Below are positions 1-6,389 of a stretch of DNA of 10,254 nt, one piece after another. The stretch spans positions 1-10,254 of the forward strand of contig JAKMCZ010000075.1 of assembly GCA_022428185.1 (NCBI GenBank). The letters run 5' to 3'. The notes under the pieces were generated by a model, which saw only the letters and a list, made by a program, of their open reading frames with translations, ran no database searches and was not told the origin of the DNA. This DNA is from Alphaproteobacteria bacterium (GTDB lineage Bacteria; Pseudomonadota; Alphaproteobacteria; RS24). Position 1 is the first letter of the stretch; every line of letters starts with the position of its first letter. Position numbers and translations under genes: made by a program.

Positions 1-95
1 CCGAAAAAGCCCAACATAATCATCGTCACGAAGAGCAGGTTGGCGGCATTGCGATGCCGCGAAAACAACTCGACGAGGCCGCGCATGGCAGACAT
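1..95 (-). CDS. RND efflux permease, N-terminal fragment
   Basis: Only the first 31 or so codons are in the window; the gene runs off the left edge. They read MSAMRGLVELFSRHRNAANL, then LLFVTMIMLGFF. This is the usual opening of inner-membrane RND permeases (AcrB/MexB-like): a short amphipathic cytoplasmic helix, an R-H-R-N-A-A-N stretch, then the first transmembrane helix. Such proteins use the proton gradient to export drugs, dyes or other toxic compounds through a tripartite complex. The adaptor gene lies just upstream with 4 bp between its stop and this ATG, so the two are almost certainly co-transcribed and translationally coupled. A GGAG in the last codons of the adaptor gene sits about 10 nt before the ATG. 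An in-frame ATG three codons later (position 86) is a possible alternative start. Family identity is fairly sure; substrate unknown. Confidence 0.8.
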   Translation of the reverse strand, partial: MSAMRGLVELFSRHRNAANLLFVTMIMLGFF

Positions 96-99
96 GGTG

Positions 100-1365
100 C
101 TACTGCTCCACCAAATTCACGGCGACACCCGGCGCGGCTTCGTTAAACCGCGTCAGCAACAGCATCTCGCCTGCCGCGAGGCCGTCTTTCAACAAAACCT
201 GCGCGCCATCATCGATGAAATTCTCAATCTTATGGCGCGCCAAGCGTCCGTTTTCGACCAGATAAACCGTATCGCCTTCATAAATCGCATCGCGCGGTAT
301 CGGCATCACATCGGGCACTGGCTGGGCCAGCAATTCAACCGTGACAAAAGCACCGCCGCGCAAATTTGACGGCAGATTGCCCTCAATGCGCGCAAACACG
401 TCAACGCCGCGCGTCGTCTGACTGATTTGTGCACCGACGCGTTCGATCCTGGCGGTTAAATCAATGCGCTCGGCACCGACCTGCCAGACAATATTCACCA
501 TGCGTCCGACAATTTCGCTATTGCGCTCCAAAAAGCGACCATATTCAGCGTCCGACAGGTTGAACACCACGTCGAAATTATCGCTGTCAAACAACAGGCC
601 GACCTGATCATTAGGGTTTAACACGCGCCCCTCGCGCGCATTGATACCGCCTAAATAGCCGCTAAACGGCGCGACCATTTTAGTATTGGTCAAATCGCGA
701 TTGGCTTTTTTGACTTGCACATTTATCCGGTCGACCACCGATTGCTGCTGCTCAGCACGCGCCGCCTTAATCGTCGCGTCAGTGGTTTTATCGTCCAATG
801 TCTTTTTTGACACTGTGCCTTTTTTGAACAATTCCTGGGCTCGCGCTTTTTCTTGGCGCGCCAACTTGGCCGATGCTTGGCGCTCGCGCAGCACAGCCTT
901 TGCCCCTTTTAACTGGGCGCGCGCATCGTCGAGTTGGTTTTGATAAGTGAACGGGTCAATCTCCAGCAGCACATCGCCTTTTTTCACATAACCGCCATCT
1001 TCAAAATCAGCCGCCGTGGAAATCACCTCACCCGACACCAGCGCCCGCAAATTGACCTCACGGCGGGCGCGCAATTCGCCAAATGTCAGAATCCGTGGTT
1101 CATAGATGCCATAGGCGATGGGTGTTGCCGATACCGACCAAGTGCGTTCGCGATTTTCGGCCGGTTTGGTTTGCGGCTTGGTCGCGACCAGCATTGAGAA
1201 GGCAAAAAAGCCACCGACCAAAACAAGGATTGGCAAAACCAGCTTTCTGAGCCGCCCGCCGCCATGCGCGTGCGCCTGAGAGCCTTGTTGAGGGCTTTGA
1301 TTATCAGCCCCTTTGTCAACATGAGCGCGCATTCGCTCTCCAATATTTTTCAAAAACTGTTGCAT
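100..1365 (-). CDS. RND efflux periplasmic adaptor (membrane fusion protein)
   Basis: This 421-residue protein would link an inner-membrane RND pump to an outer-membrane channel. A cytoplasmic, His/Gly-rich N-terminus (1-40) leads to one transmembrane anchor (about 42-61). Next come the first half of a lipoyl-like domain (about 101-138, with ALVSGEV and G-D-V-L-L-E-I-D), a long charged helical hairpin (about 143-225, rich in Ala, Lys, Arg and Gln), the second lipoyl half (TKMVAPFSGYLG, 228-239) and beta-barrel and membrane-proximal domains. The order and length match the HlyD/AcrA family. The anchor appears to be a transmembrane helix, since no lipobox Cys is seen. The permease gene follows 4 bp after the stop. 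Start choice is uncertain: the ATG at 1365 has no close ribosome site, whereas the in-frame ATG at 1332 (residue 12) has GGAGAG 3 nt before it. The shorter 410-residue form beginning MRAHVDKG may be the real one. Confidence 0.9.
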   Translation of the reverse strand: MQQFLKNIGERMRAHVDKGADNQSPQQGSQAHAHGGGRLRKLVLPILVLVGGFFAFSMLVATKPQTKPAENRERTWSVSATPIAYGIYEPRILTFGELRARREVNLRALVSGEVISTAADFEDGGYVKKGDVLLEIDPFTYQNQLDDARAQLKGAKAVLRERQASAKLARQEKARAQELFKKGTVSKKTLDDKTTDATIKAARAEQQQSVVDRINVQVKKANRDLTNTKMVAPFSGYLGGINAREGRVLNPNDQVGLLFDSDNFDVVFNLSDAEYGRFLERNSEIVGRMVNIVWQVGAERIDLTARIERVGAQISQTTRGVDVFARIEGNLPSNLRGGAFVTVELLAQPVPDVMPIPRDAIYEGDTVYLVENGRLARHKIENFIDDGAQVLLKDGLAAGEMLLLTRFNEAAPGVAVNLVEQ

Positions 1366-1458
1366 GTTGCCGTTACAGATACCTTCACCGCAAAAACTAC
1401 TTTAGATATAACGCAATAGCGGTGTTAAACCAGTCTCAGGCGATGTTTGGCGCGACGA
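1366..1458 (-). promoter_or_regulatory. Gap between hslO and the efflux adaptor with an operator-like inverted repeat
   Basis: This 93-bp gap separates hslO from the efflux pair on the same strand. No T-tailed hairpin is present, so read-through from the arginine operon is possible. An AT-rich stretch contains TATATC (1410-1405 on the minus strand), which could be a -10 element, but I find no convincing -35. A 6-bp inverted repeat, CACCGC (1386-1391) and GCGGTG (1419-1424), flanks this stretch. It could be a local repressor operator or chance. Efflux operons are often controlled by a TetR- or MarR-type repressor, but no such gene is in the window. Confidence 0.25.
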
Positions 1459-2424
1459 TTAGGCCGAGAACGCCTCAGACGGCTCAAATACATAATTTTC
1501 ATTGCAAAACTCGCAGCGCACCTCGACATTTTCCTGCTCTTGCATTTCTTCGCGATCATTATCCGACAGTCCGGCCAGCATATTCAAAACACGCTGGCGC
1601 GTGCACGGGCAGGCAAATTTCAGCGCGCGCGCATCAAACACCCGCACACCATCTTCATGGAACAACCGAAAGGCCAGCTTCTCGCCGCTCAAATCAGCAT
1701 CCAGCAATTCGCTATCCTCGGTCGTCCCCAATAAGATTTCCAGCCGATTCCAATCATCATCGACCGGCGCATCATCGTCTTCATAACCCTCAGGCGGGCG
1801 TTCAATATCTATCGCGCCGCCATCGGCTGCGGTTTGTTGCAGCAAAATACCGCCGGCGCGCCATTCGGTTTTACCGCCGGGCAAGAGCAGCGGTGCCGCC
1901 GCCAACTTAATCGACGTGCCAATCTGTTCCGAGCGTTGAAAGTAACCGAGCGCCGCATCGGCCAATGTTGCCCCTTCCAGCGGCACTATGCCCTGATAAC
2001 GTTCCATATCGGGGCCTTGATCGACGGTGAAAGCCATATGGCCTTTATCGCCCAGCAAGGCCAAACCATGCGTGTCATTTTTTAACGCGGCGCTGACCGC
2101 TTTATCATCAAATTGGGCGAAGCCGCGCAAGCCGCCCGCTTTTTCATCGGGGGTATAATCAGCCATCAACATCGATATCGGCCCGTTGCCCTGCAATTGC
2201 AAAATAAACCGACCATCAAATTTCAACATGGTGCCCAGCATCGCCGCCAGCACCAACGCCTCACCCATCAGACGGCTGACCGCTTCGGGATAATCGTGAC
2301 GGCTCAAAACCTCGGACGCCAGTCGGTTCAGTTTGACCACACGACCATTGACATTTTGCCCTTCAATGCGGAACGGCAGAGCGTAATCGCCTGACTCAAT
2401 AGGGGCAGTGTTTGCGTCCGTCAT
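1459..2424 (-). CDS. hslO: Hsp33 redox-regulated molecular chaperone
   Basis: This 321-residue cytoplasmic holdase binds unfolding proteins during oxidative stress. In the reduced state four Cys hold a zinc ion; oxidation forms disulfides, releases zinc and exposes the binding surface. All four Cys are present near the C-terminus: Cys272-x-Cys274 in ACPCTRQRV and Cys304-x-x-Cys307 in CEFCNENY. The N-terminal core has the family signature around 78-106 (QGNGPISMLMADY, then LRGFAQF). A very acidic linker at about 208-225 (EGYEDDDAPVDDD) precedes the redox switch. Length is slightly above the roughly 290 residues of E. coli Hsp33, mostly because of this acidic insert. The ATG shares its A with the TGA of argF (TGATG), which implies translational coupling. 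Being in an arginine operon does not suggest a role in arginine synthesis, but similar placement is known in other Alphaproteobacteria. Confidence 0.96.
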   Translation of the reverse strand: MTDANTAPIESGDYALPFRIEGQNVNGRVVKLNRLASEVLSRHDYPEAVSRLMGEALVLAAMLGTMLKFDGRFILQLQGNGPISMLMADYTPDEKAGGLRGFAQFDDKAVSAALKNDTHGLALLGDKGHMAFTVDQGPDMERYQGIVPLEGATLADAALGYFQRSEQIGTSIKLAAAPLLLPGGKTEWRAGGILLQQTAADGGAIDIERPPEGYEDDDAPVDDDWNRLEILLGTTEDSELLDADLSGEKLAFRLFHEDGVRVFDARALKFACPCTRQRVLNMLAGLSDNDREEMQEQENVEVRCEFCNENYVFEPSEAFSA

Positions 2425-3377
2425 CAGGCCGTTTTGTCCAATCCGAGGCAGTGCAGCAAAATCGCTTTTTGCGCATGGGCACGGTTTTCAGCTTCGTCAA
2501 AAACCACTGAGCGCGGCCCGTCAATAACCTCGGCGGTCACTTCACTATCGCGATGGGCGGGGAGGCAATGCATGAAAATCGGGTCATCGCCGCGCGCCAT
2601 TAAATCTTGTGTCACCTGATAGGGTGCCAGTGCTTCGACGCGGCTCTGCGTTTCAGCCGGGTCATCGCTCATCGACACCCAGCAATCGGTAATCAGTGAA
2701 GCCGCGCCGTCAGCCGCCTCTTGCGCCGTGTCGCATAGGGTAATTTTAGCCCCTTTGGCGCGCGCTTTATCAATCTCGGCAGCGCTTATTGAAAACGCTT
2801 CTGGCGAGGCCAAAGCCAGCTCAAAATCCAGCAAAGCGGCGGCATGAACAAACGACATGGCAACATTATTACCATCGCCCAGCCACGCCAAACGCTGTCC
2901 GGCAAAGCGCCCCTTATGCTCTTCAAAAGTCATTAAATCAGCGACGATTTGACACGGATGACTATAAGCGGTCAGCCCGTTAATCACCGGAATTTGCGCA
3001 TCAAGCGCCAATTCGGTCAGCGTGTTATGTGGGCCGGTGCGCAGCATAATAATATCGGCAAAGCGCGACAGAACCTGCGCCGTATCGGCAATGCTTTCGC
3101 CGCGTCCCAATTGCATATCAGTATGGTTCAAAATAACCGTCTCGCCACCTAACTGGCGCATACCCATATTGAAAGACAGCCGCGTGCGGGTCGATGGTTT
3201 TTCAAAAATCATTGCCAATGCGTAACCTGCCAGCGGCGCGTCATCATCGAGAGCGCCTTTAGGTTTTCCGGCACGCGCCGATTTGCGGGCATGAGCCGCA
3301 TCGAGCAGATGACGCAAATCATCGCCCTCCAGATCGGCAATATCGAGAAAATGGGTTTTTGGTGCGGTCAGGCTCAT
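2424..3377 (-). CDS. argF: Ornithine carbamoyltransferase
   Basis: ArgF joins carbamoyl phosphate and L-ornithine to form citrulline, the sixth step of arginine synthesis, in the cytoplasm. The 317-residue length is normal. The carbamoyl-phosphate site S-T-R-T-R is at 62-66 (EKPSTRTRLSF), the HPCQ motif at 140-143, the ornithine-binding D-x-W-x-S-M motif at 231-236 (DCWVSM), and the catalytic H-C-L-P loop at 270-273 (FMHCLPAHR). No key residue is missing. The start lies only 3 bp after the argD stop. The ribosome site, GGAGG followed by TGG, is made by the final Gly-Gly-Gly-Lys codons of argD and begins about 18 nt before the ATG. The stop overlaps the hslO start by one base. It is therefore the middle gene of a three-gene operon. 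An anabolic role is favoured by pairing with argD; the catabolic form usually sits with arcA/arcC. Confidence 0.97.
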   Translation of the reverse strand: MSLTAPKTHFLDIADLEGDDLRHLLDAAHARKSARAGKPKGALDDDAPLAGYALAMIFEKPSTRTRLSFNMGMRQLGGETVILNHTDMQLGRGESIADTAQVLSRFADIIMLRTGPHNTLTELALDAQIPVINGLTAYSHPCQIVADLMTFEEHKGRFAGQRLAWLGDGNNVAMSFVHAAALLDFELALASPEAFSISAAEIDKARAKGAKITLCDTAQEAADGAASLITDCWVSMSDDPAETQSRVEALAPYQVTQDLMARGDDPIFMHCLPAHRDSEVTAEVIDGPRSVVFDEAENRAHAQKAILLHCLGLDKTA

Positions 3378-3380
3378 TTT

Positions 3381-4580
3381 TTATTTTCCACCTCCGTTTT
3401 GGGCGCGCAGTTTTTCGCATGCCGCTTCCAACGCTGAAATCGCCAGATCAATTTCGCCTTGCGTCACATTGAGCGGCGGCAAGAGGCGCAGCACATTATC
3501 GCCCGCGCCGACGCTTAAGAATTTTTCATCGCGCAGCGCCGCAACCAATTGCTGATTTTGTGGCTTGCATTTAAGGCCGACCATCAGACCGCGTCCGCGC
3601 AAATCTTCAAATATGTCGCCATAATCATCGAGCAGCCGCGCCAAATCCTGACGGAAATAAATCGCCATTTGGTCGACATGAGCCAAGAACCCATCAGCCA
3701 AAACCGCGTCCAACACCGCCGACCCGACCGCGCAACCGAGCGGATTGCCGCCATAGGTAGAGCCATGCGAGCCGGGCTGCATGACCGCGCCGACAGCCTG
3801 ACGGGCCAACACCGCGCCGAGCGGGAAACCGCCGCCAATGCCTTTGGCAATCGCCATAATATCGGGCGTGATATCAGCCCATTCATGCGCGAACAGCTTG
3901 CCGGTACGGCCAATGCCGCATTGGACTTCGTCAAGCCCCAGCAAAATGCCGTGCTTGTCGCAAAGACTTCTGAGGCCGCGCAAAAATTCAGTGCCGACAT
4001 CGCGCACACCGCCCTCGCCTTGCACCGGTTCGATAAGGATACCCGCCGTGGTGTCGTCGATAAGCTTTTCAACCGCTGCCAGTGACAGCTCCGCGCATTG
4101 CACAAAACCTTGCGGCGCAGGGCCAAAACCGTCGAGATAGGCCTGATTGCCCGCCGCCGCCAGAGCAGCCAAAGTGCGGCCGTGAAACGCGCCGTCAAAG
4201 CCGATAAGCGTTACCTTTTCGGGCGCGCCATTGACCGCATGAAATTTGCGCATGGCTTTAATCATCACTTCCGCCGCTTCGGCGCCGGAATTGTTGAAAA
4301 ACACCAAATCGGCAAAACTCGCATCGCATAATTGCGTCGCCAGCTTTTCCTGCTCAGGAATTTCATACAGATTGGACACGTGCCATAGTTTTTCCGATTG
4401 CGCGGTTAACGCCGCCGTCAGCTTGGGATGCGCATGACCCAGCGTATTGACTGCAATGCCCGAACCGAAATCGAGATATTTCTCGCCCGTATCGGTTTCC
4501 AGCCACGCGCCATCACCCCGGACAAACCGCAAATCGGCCCGATTATAGGTCGGCATAATATGGCTGTTATTTAAGCCCAT
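3381..4580 (-). CDS. argD: Acetylornithine aminotransferase, PLP-dependent
   Basis: ArgD transfers the amino group of glutamate to N-acetylglutamate semialdehyde, giving N-acetylornithine; many homologues also accept succinyl-diaminopimelate semialdehyde in lysine synthesis. It is a class III aminotransferase of 399 residues from the chosen start. Visible motifs are NSGAEA (97-102), the phosphate/ring region FHGRT (132-136), LLGLDEVQCGIGRTG with PLP-pairing Asp217, and IMAIAKGIGGG with Schiff-base Lys246. An open frame continues upstream to a GTG at 4622, but those 14 residues (MWGVLTDGR and on) are not family-like. The ATG at 4580 has AAGGA 3 nt before it and sits just ahead of the typical HIMPTYNRADL opening. 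Product assignment is firm; a second role in lysine synthesis is an inference from the family. Confidence 0.96.
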   Translation of the reverse strand: MGLNNSHIMPTYNRADLRFVRGDGAWLETDTGEKYLDFGSGIAVNTLGHAHPKLTAALTAQSEKLWHVSNLYEIPEQEKLATQLCDASFADLVFFNNSGAEAAEVMIKAMRKFHAVNGAPEKVTLIGFDGAFHGRTLAALAAAGNQAYLDGFGPAPQGFVQCAELSLAAVEKLIDDTTAGILIEPVQGEGGVRDVGTEFLRGLRSLCDKHGILLGLDEVQCGIGRTGKLFAHEWADITPDIMAIAKGIGGGFPLGAVLARQAVGAVMQPGSHGSTYGGNPLGCAVGSAVLDAVLADGFLAHVDQMAIYFRQDLARLLDDYGDIFEDLRGRGLMVGLKCKPQNQQLVAALRDEKFLSVGAGDNVLRLLPPLNVTQGEIDLAISALEAACEKLRAQNGGGK

Positions 4581-4623
4581 AAGTCCTTGCTCGCTTCTTC
4601 CATCAGTCAAAACGCCCCACACA

Positions 4624-4653
4624 ATAAAAACGACGCATTAACGTAAGGCGCAA
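4624..4653 (-). promoter_or_regulatory. Weak candidate promoter of the argD-argF-hslO operon
   Basis: On the minus strand TTGCGC (4653-4648) could be a -35 element and TTTTAT (4629-4624) a -10 element, 18 bp apart. Each is a moderate match to sigma70 consensus. The -35 begins 3 nt beyond the T-run of the upstream gene's terminator. The predicted transcript would start roughly 35-40 nt before the argD ATG. Position supports it more than sequence does. I see no recognisable arginine-repressor box. Confidence 0.25.
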
Positions 4654-4656
4654 TAG

Positions 4657-4686
4657 AAAAAAGCCGCCATTCAGCGAAGGCGGCTT
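4657..4686 (-). terminator. Rho-independent terminator after the ABC permease gene
   Basis: AAGCCGCC (4661-4668) and GGCGGCTT (4679-4686) form an 8-bp stem around a 10-nt loop. Read on the minus strand, the stem runs into six T residues (4662-4657). It lies 54 bp beyond the stop of the ABC permease and before the arg operon, so it isolates the arginine genes from the transporter. Confidence 0.85.
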
Positions 4687-4740
4687 GCTGAGGACAGTTT
4701 TTACCCCAAAAACGGGCATTTTAGCAAGAGGGGGCGGGTT

Positions 4741-5598
4741 TTACGATTTCAGTCGCCAGCCGCGCGCCAACACAAATTGGCAAATCAGCGAGGCGATGAG
4801 CGTCAGCGAGACCAACATGCCCGCGCCGAATAAAAGCGAGCCTTCGGCATGGCCGGTCAGCGCGTAGCGGAAACCGTCAATCATGTAGAAAAACGGGTTA
4901 TATTGCGTCACTTGATAGGCAAAGCCGGGCAATTGCGTGACTGAATAAAACGTGCCCGACAAAAACGCCAAAGGCGTAATGACAAAATTGGAAATGGTCG
5001 CCAAATGGTCGAATTTATCGGCCCAAATGCCGCCAATCAGCCCGATTTGCCCCAATAACAGCGAAGCAATCGCGGCATAAAACAGCGCTACGGCAAAACT
5101 GTGGACGGTAAAATCGACAAAAAACGACATGGCGGTAAACGTGCCGGCACCGACAAACAGGCCGCGTGTCAAACCGCCAAAGGTAATGCCGATATTAAGC
5201 TCGAGCGGTGATAAGGGCGGCATCAAGAAATCGACAACATTGCCCTGCACCTTAGCCACCAGCAGCGATGATGAACTATTGGCAAAAGCATTTTGCACAA
5301 TCGACATCATAATCAGCCCGGGGGCGAGGAAGTTGATGAACGGCACACCGTTAATATCGGGACGCAAACCGGCCAGAGCGAGCGAGAAAATCGCCAAAAA
5401 CAGCAAAGTAGTGACAATCGGTGCCATTAACGTCTGCATCCAGACTTTGGTAAAACGGCGCACTTCTTTGAGATAGAGCGTCCACATGCCAAGCCAGTTA
5501 AACCGCCCGAATTGGCGCACGCCGAGCTCGGGATAATCGGTCCCGACGGCTGTCGACTCATCAAATCCGGGCTGTGCGCTTGCTTTTGCTTGGTCCAT
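4741..5598 (-). CDS. ABC-2 type transporter permease, no ATPase partner nearby
   Basis: This 285-residue inner-membrane protein resembles the permease subunits of ABC-2 exporters (NodJ/DrrB-like), which move polysaccharides, lipids or drugs outwards. After a hydrophilic N-terminus (about 1-50) it has around six hydrophobic segments. The first begins near APIVTTLLFLAIFSLALAGL. The family-typical block AFANSSSSLLVAKVQGNVVDF then PPLSPLELNIG follows, and the protein ends in a basic tail, LARGWRLKS. A membrane-only permease needs an ATPase, normally encoded next to it; here the neighbour is divergent gcrA, so the ATPase must lie elsewhere. The frame stays open to 5835, but that extension overlaps gcrA and looks unlike a protein. 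No ribosome site precedes the ATG at 5598, and a possible promoter ends 7 nt before it. An internal ATG at 5487 (before WTLYLKEV) is another option. Substrate unknown. Confidence 0.85.
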   Translation of the reverse strand: MDQAKASAQPGFDESTAVGTDYPELGVRQFGRFNWLGMWTLYLKEVRRFTKVWMQTLMAPIVTTLLFLAIFSLALAGLRPDINGVPFINFLAPGLIMMSIVQNAFANSSSSLLVAKVQGNVVDFLMPPLSPLELNIGITFGGLTRGLFVGAGTFTAMSFFVDFTVHSFAVALFYAAIASLLLGQIGLIGGIWADKFDHLATISNFVITPLAFLSGTFYSVTQLPGFAYQVTQYNPFFYMIDGFRYALTGHAEGSLLFGAGMLVSLTLIASLICQFVLARGWRLKS

Positions 5599-5605
5599 AG
5601 GCGCG

Positions 5606-5633
5606 ACAATAGGCCAATATTCTTTTGGTTCAA
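5606..5633 (-). promoter_or_regulatory. Candidate promoter giving a leaderless ABC permease transcript
   Basis: On the minus strand TTGAAC (5633-5628) and TATTGT (5611-5606) are separated by 16 bp; each matches four of six sigma70 consensus bases. The -10 ends only 7 nt before the ATG at 5598, where transcription would be expected to begin. There is no Shine-Dalgarno sequence in front of this ATG, which fits a leaderless message. This is inference from spacing only. Confidence 0.3.
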
Positions 5634-5647
5634 GGCAAATTTCGCGT

Positions 5648-5683
5648 TTGAGGCGACTCGATTCATGTGGATAAGCGCGAATC
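5648..5683 (+). promoter_or_regulatory. Candidate gcrA promoter carrying three GANTC methylation sites
   Basis: TTGAGG (5648-5653) and GATAAG (5670-5675) lie 16 bp apart, each matching four of six sigma70 bases. The spacer holds two adjoining GANTC sites, GACTC (5655-5659) and GATTC (5660-5664). A third, GAATC (5679-5683), falls near the expected transcription start. GANTC is the target of the cell-cycle methylase CcrM, and GcrA is known to activate sigma70 promoters with methylated GANTC between -35 and -10. This suggests that gcrA controls itself. The permease gene on the other strand could share the sites. The promoter hexamers are approximate; the sites are certain. Confidence 0.45.
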
Positions 5684-5697
5684 AGTCTTTCCCTTTT

Positions 5698-5743
5698 GCC
5701 ACTACATTTAGTAGAAAATAAGAGTGCAGCCACTAGATGTGGT
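5698..5743 (+). repeat. Two GCCACTA repeats, each leading a small hairpin, in the gcrA leader
   Basis: GCCACTA occurs at 5698-5704 and again at 5729-5735, 31 bp apart, about three helical turns. The first overlaps CTAC-ATTTA-GTAG (5702-5714); the second overlaps CCAC-TAGAT-GTGG (5730-5742). Both are 4-bp stems with 5-nt loops. They could be a pair of binding sites or a weakly structured 5' leader. The stems are short enough to be chance. Confidence 0.3.
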
Positions 5744-5796
5744 GATGACAGGACAGAAATTTTGCAGCAGCAAACCGAATTAGGAGGGTAATAGTC

Positions 5797-6279
5797 ATGG
5801 CATGGACTGATGACCGCGTTGAAATGCTTAAACAATTATGGACAGACGGGCTTTCGGCCAGTCAGATTGCCCGAAAAATGGGCGGTGTCACGCGTAATGC
5901 CGTAATCGGCAAAGTGCACCGATTGGGCTTATCGGGCCGCGCAACCCCGGCGCGCGTCTCAACCGCGCGCATATCGACCGGTTCGGAGCGGGCGCGCCCG
6001 TCGACCCCGTCACTATCGGGCAGCGGTCGGTTTCGAACTGCCGAACTTGATGAGATTAAAGACCAAGTGGTTCCCGAGCCGATTTTAAGCCCCGAAGAAC
6101 GCGCCAGCGTGTTGCATTTGACCGAGCATACGTGCAAATGGCCGATTGGCGACCCGGGCACCACCGAGTTTCATTTCTGCGGGGCGCGGGCCAAAACCGG
6201 CAGCCCGTATTGCACCACCCATGCCGAGCAAGCCTATCAACCGCTCGAACGCCGTCGCAGGAAAAAAGTGGCGCGCTAG
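5797..6279 (+). CDS. gcrA: GcrA cell-cycle regulator
   Basis: GcrA is a DNA-binding cofactor of sigma70 RNA polymerase. In Caulobacter it acts with the methylase CcrM and the regulators CtrA and DnaA to time cell-cycle genes. The protein has 160 residues, within the normal range. The N-terminal helix-turn-helix (about 1-46) has the hallmark MAWTDDRVEMLKQLW, then QIARKMGGVTRNAVIGKV. A flexible Ser/Arg/Pro-rich linker (about 47-80) follows. The C-terminal RNA-polymerase-binding part carries the family's HTCKWPIGDPG (111-121) and FCGARAKTGSPYC (127-139). AGGAGG lies 9 nt before the ATG, a strong ribosome site. It is transcribed alone: divergent from the ABC permease and closed by a strong terminator. 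GANTC sites upstream suggest methylation-dependent autoregulation. Assignment is firm. Confidence 0.97.
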   Translation: MAWTDDRVEMLKQLWTDGLSASQIARKMGGVTRNAVIGKVHRLGLSGRATPARVSTARISTGSERARPSTPSLSGSGRFRTAELDEIKDQVVPEPILSPEERASVLHLTEHTCKWPIGDPGTTEFHFCGARAKTGSPYCTTHAEQAYQPLERRRRKKVAR

Positions 6280-6292
6280 CAAAAAGTTTAAG

Positions 6293-6315
6293 GCCCCGCT
6301 CCGGCGGGGCTTTTT
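6293..6315 (+). terminator. Rho-independent terminator of gcrA
   Basis: GCCCCGC (6293-6299) and GCGGGGC (6304-6310) form a perfect 7-bp GC stem with a TCCG loop, followed by five T residues (6311-6315). It begins 13 bp after the gcrA stop, so gcrA should form a single-gene transcript. Confidence 0.93.
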
Positions 6316-6326
6316 CTTACCTATTT

Positions 6327-6356
6327 TTGCTTTCTTGCTGGCTTTTTGTCTATAAC
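6327..6356 (+). promoter_or_regulatory. Candidate promoter of the short-chain dehydrogenase gene
   Basis: TATAAC (6351-6356) matches five of six -10 consensus bases. TTGCTT (6327-6332) could be the -35, with an 18-bp spacer. The predicted start near 6363 gives a leader of about 27 nt before the ATG at 6390, just enough for the ribosome site seen there. Confidence 0.45.
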
Positions 6357-6389
6357 TCGGCAATTATGCAGCGCTTCAGGGAGGGTGTT

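Noticed and set aside
3549..4085. Long plus-strand open frame of 178 codons opposite argD
   Set aside because: It lies wholly antisense to a certain argD gene, has no recognisable domain or ribosome site, and its composition is that of a shadow frame. The same holds for the 184-codon plus-strand frame at 9185-9739 opposite amtB.
4581..4622. GTG start of argD at 4622
   Set aside because: The added residues do not resemble ArgD, while the ATG at 4580 has AAGGA nearby and precedes the conserved opening.
5599..5835. N-terminal extension of the ABC permease to 5835
   Set aside because: The added 79 residues overlap the gcrA start, its ribosome site and its candidate promoter, and read like untranslated sequence (for example CCCKISVLSSPH).
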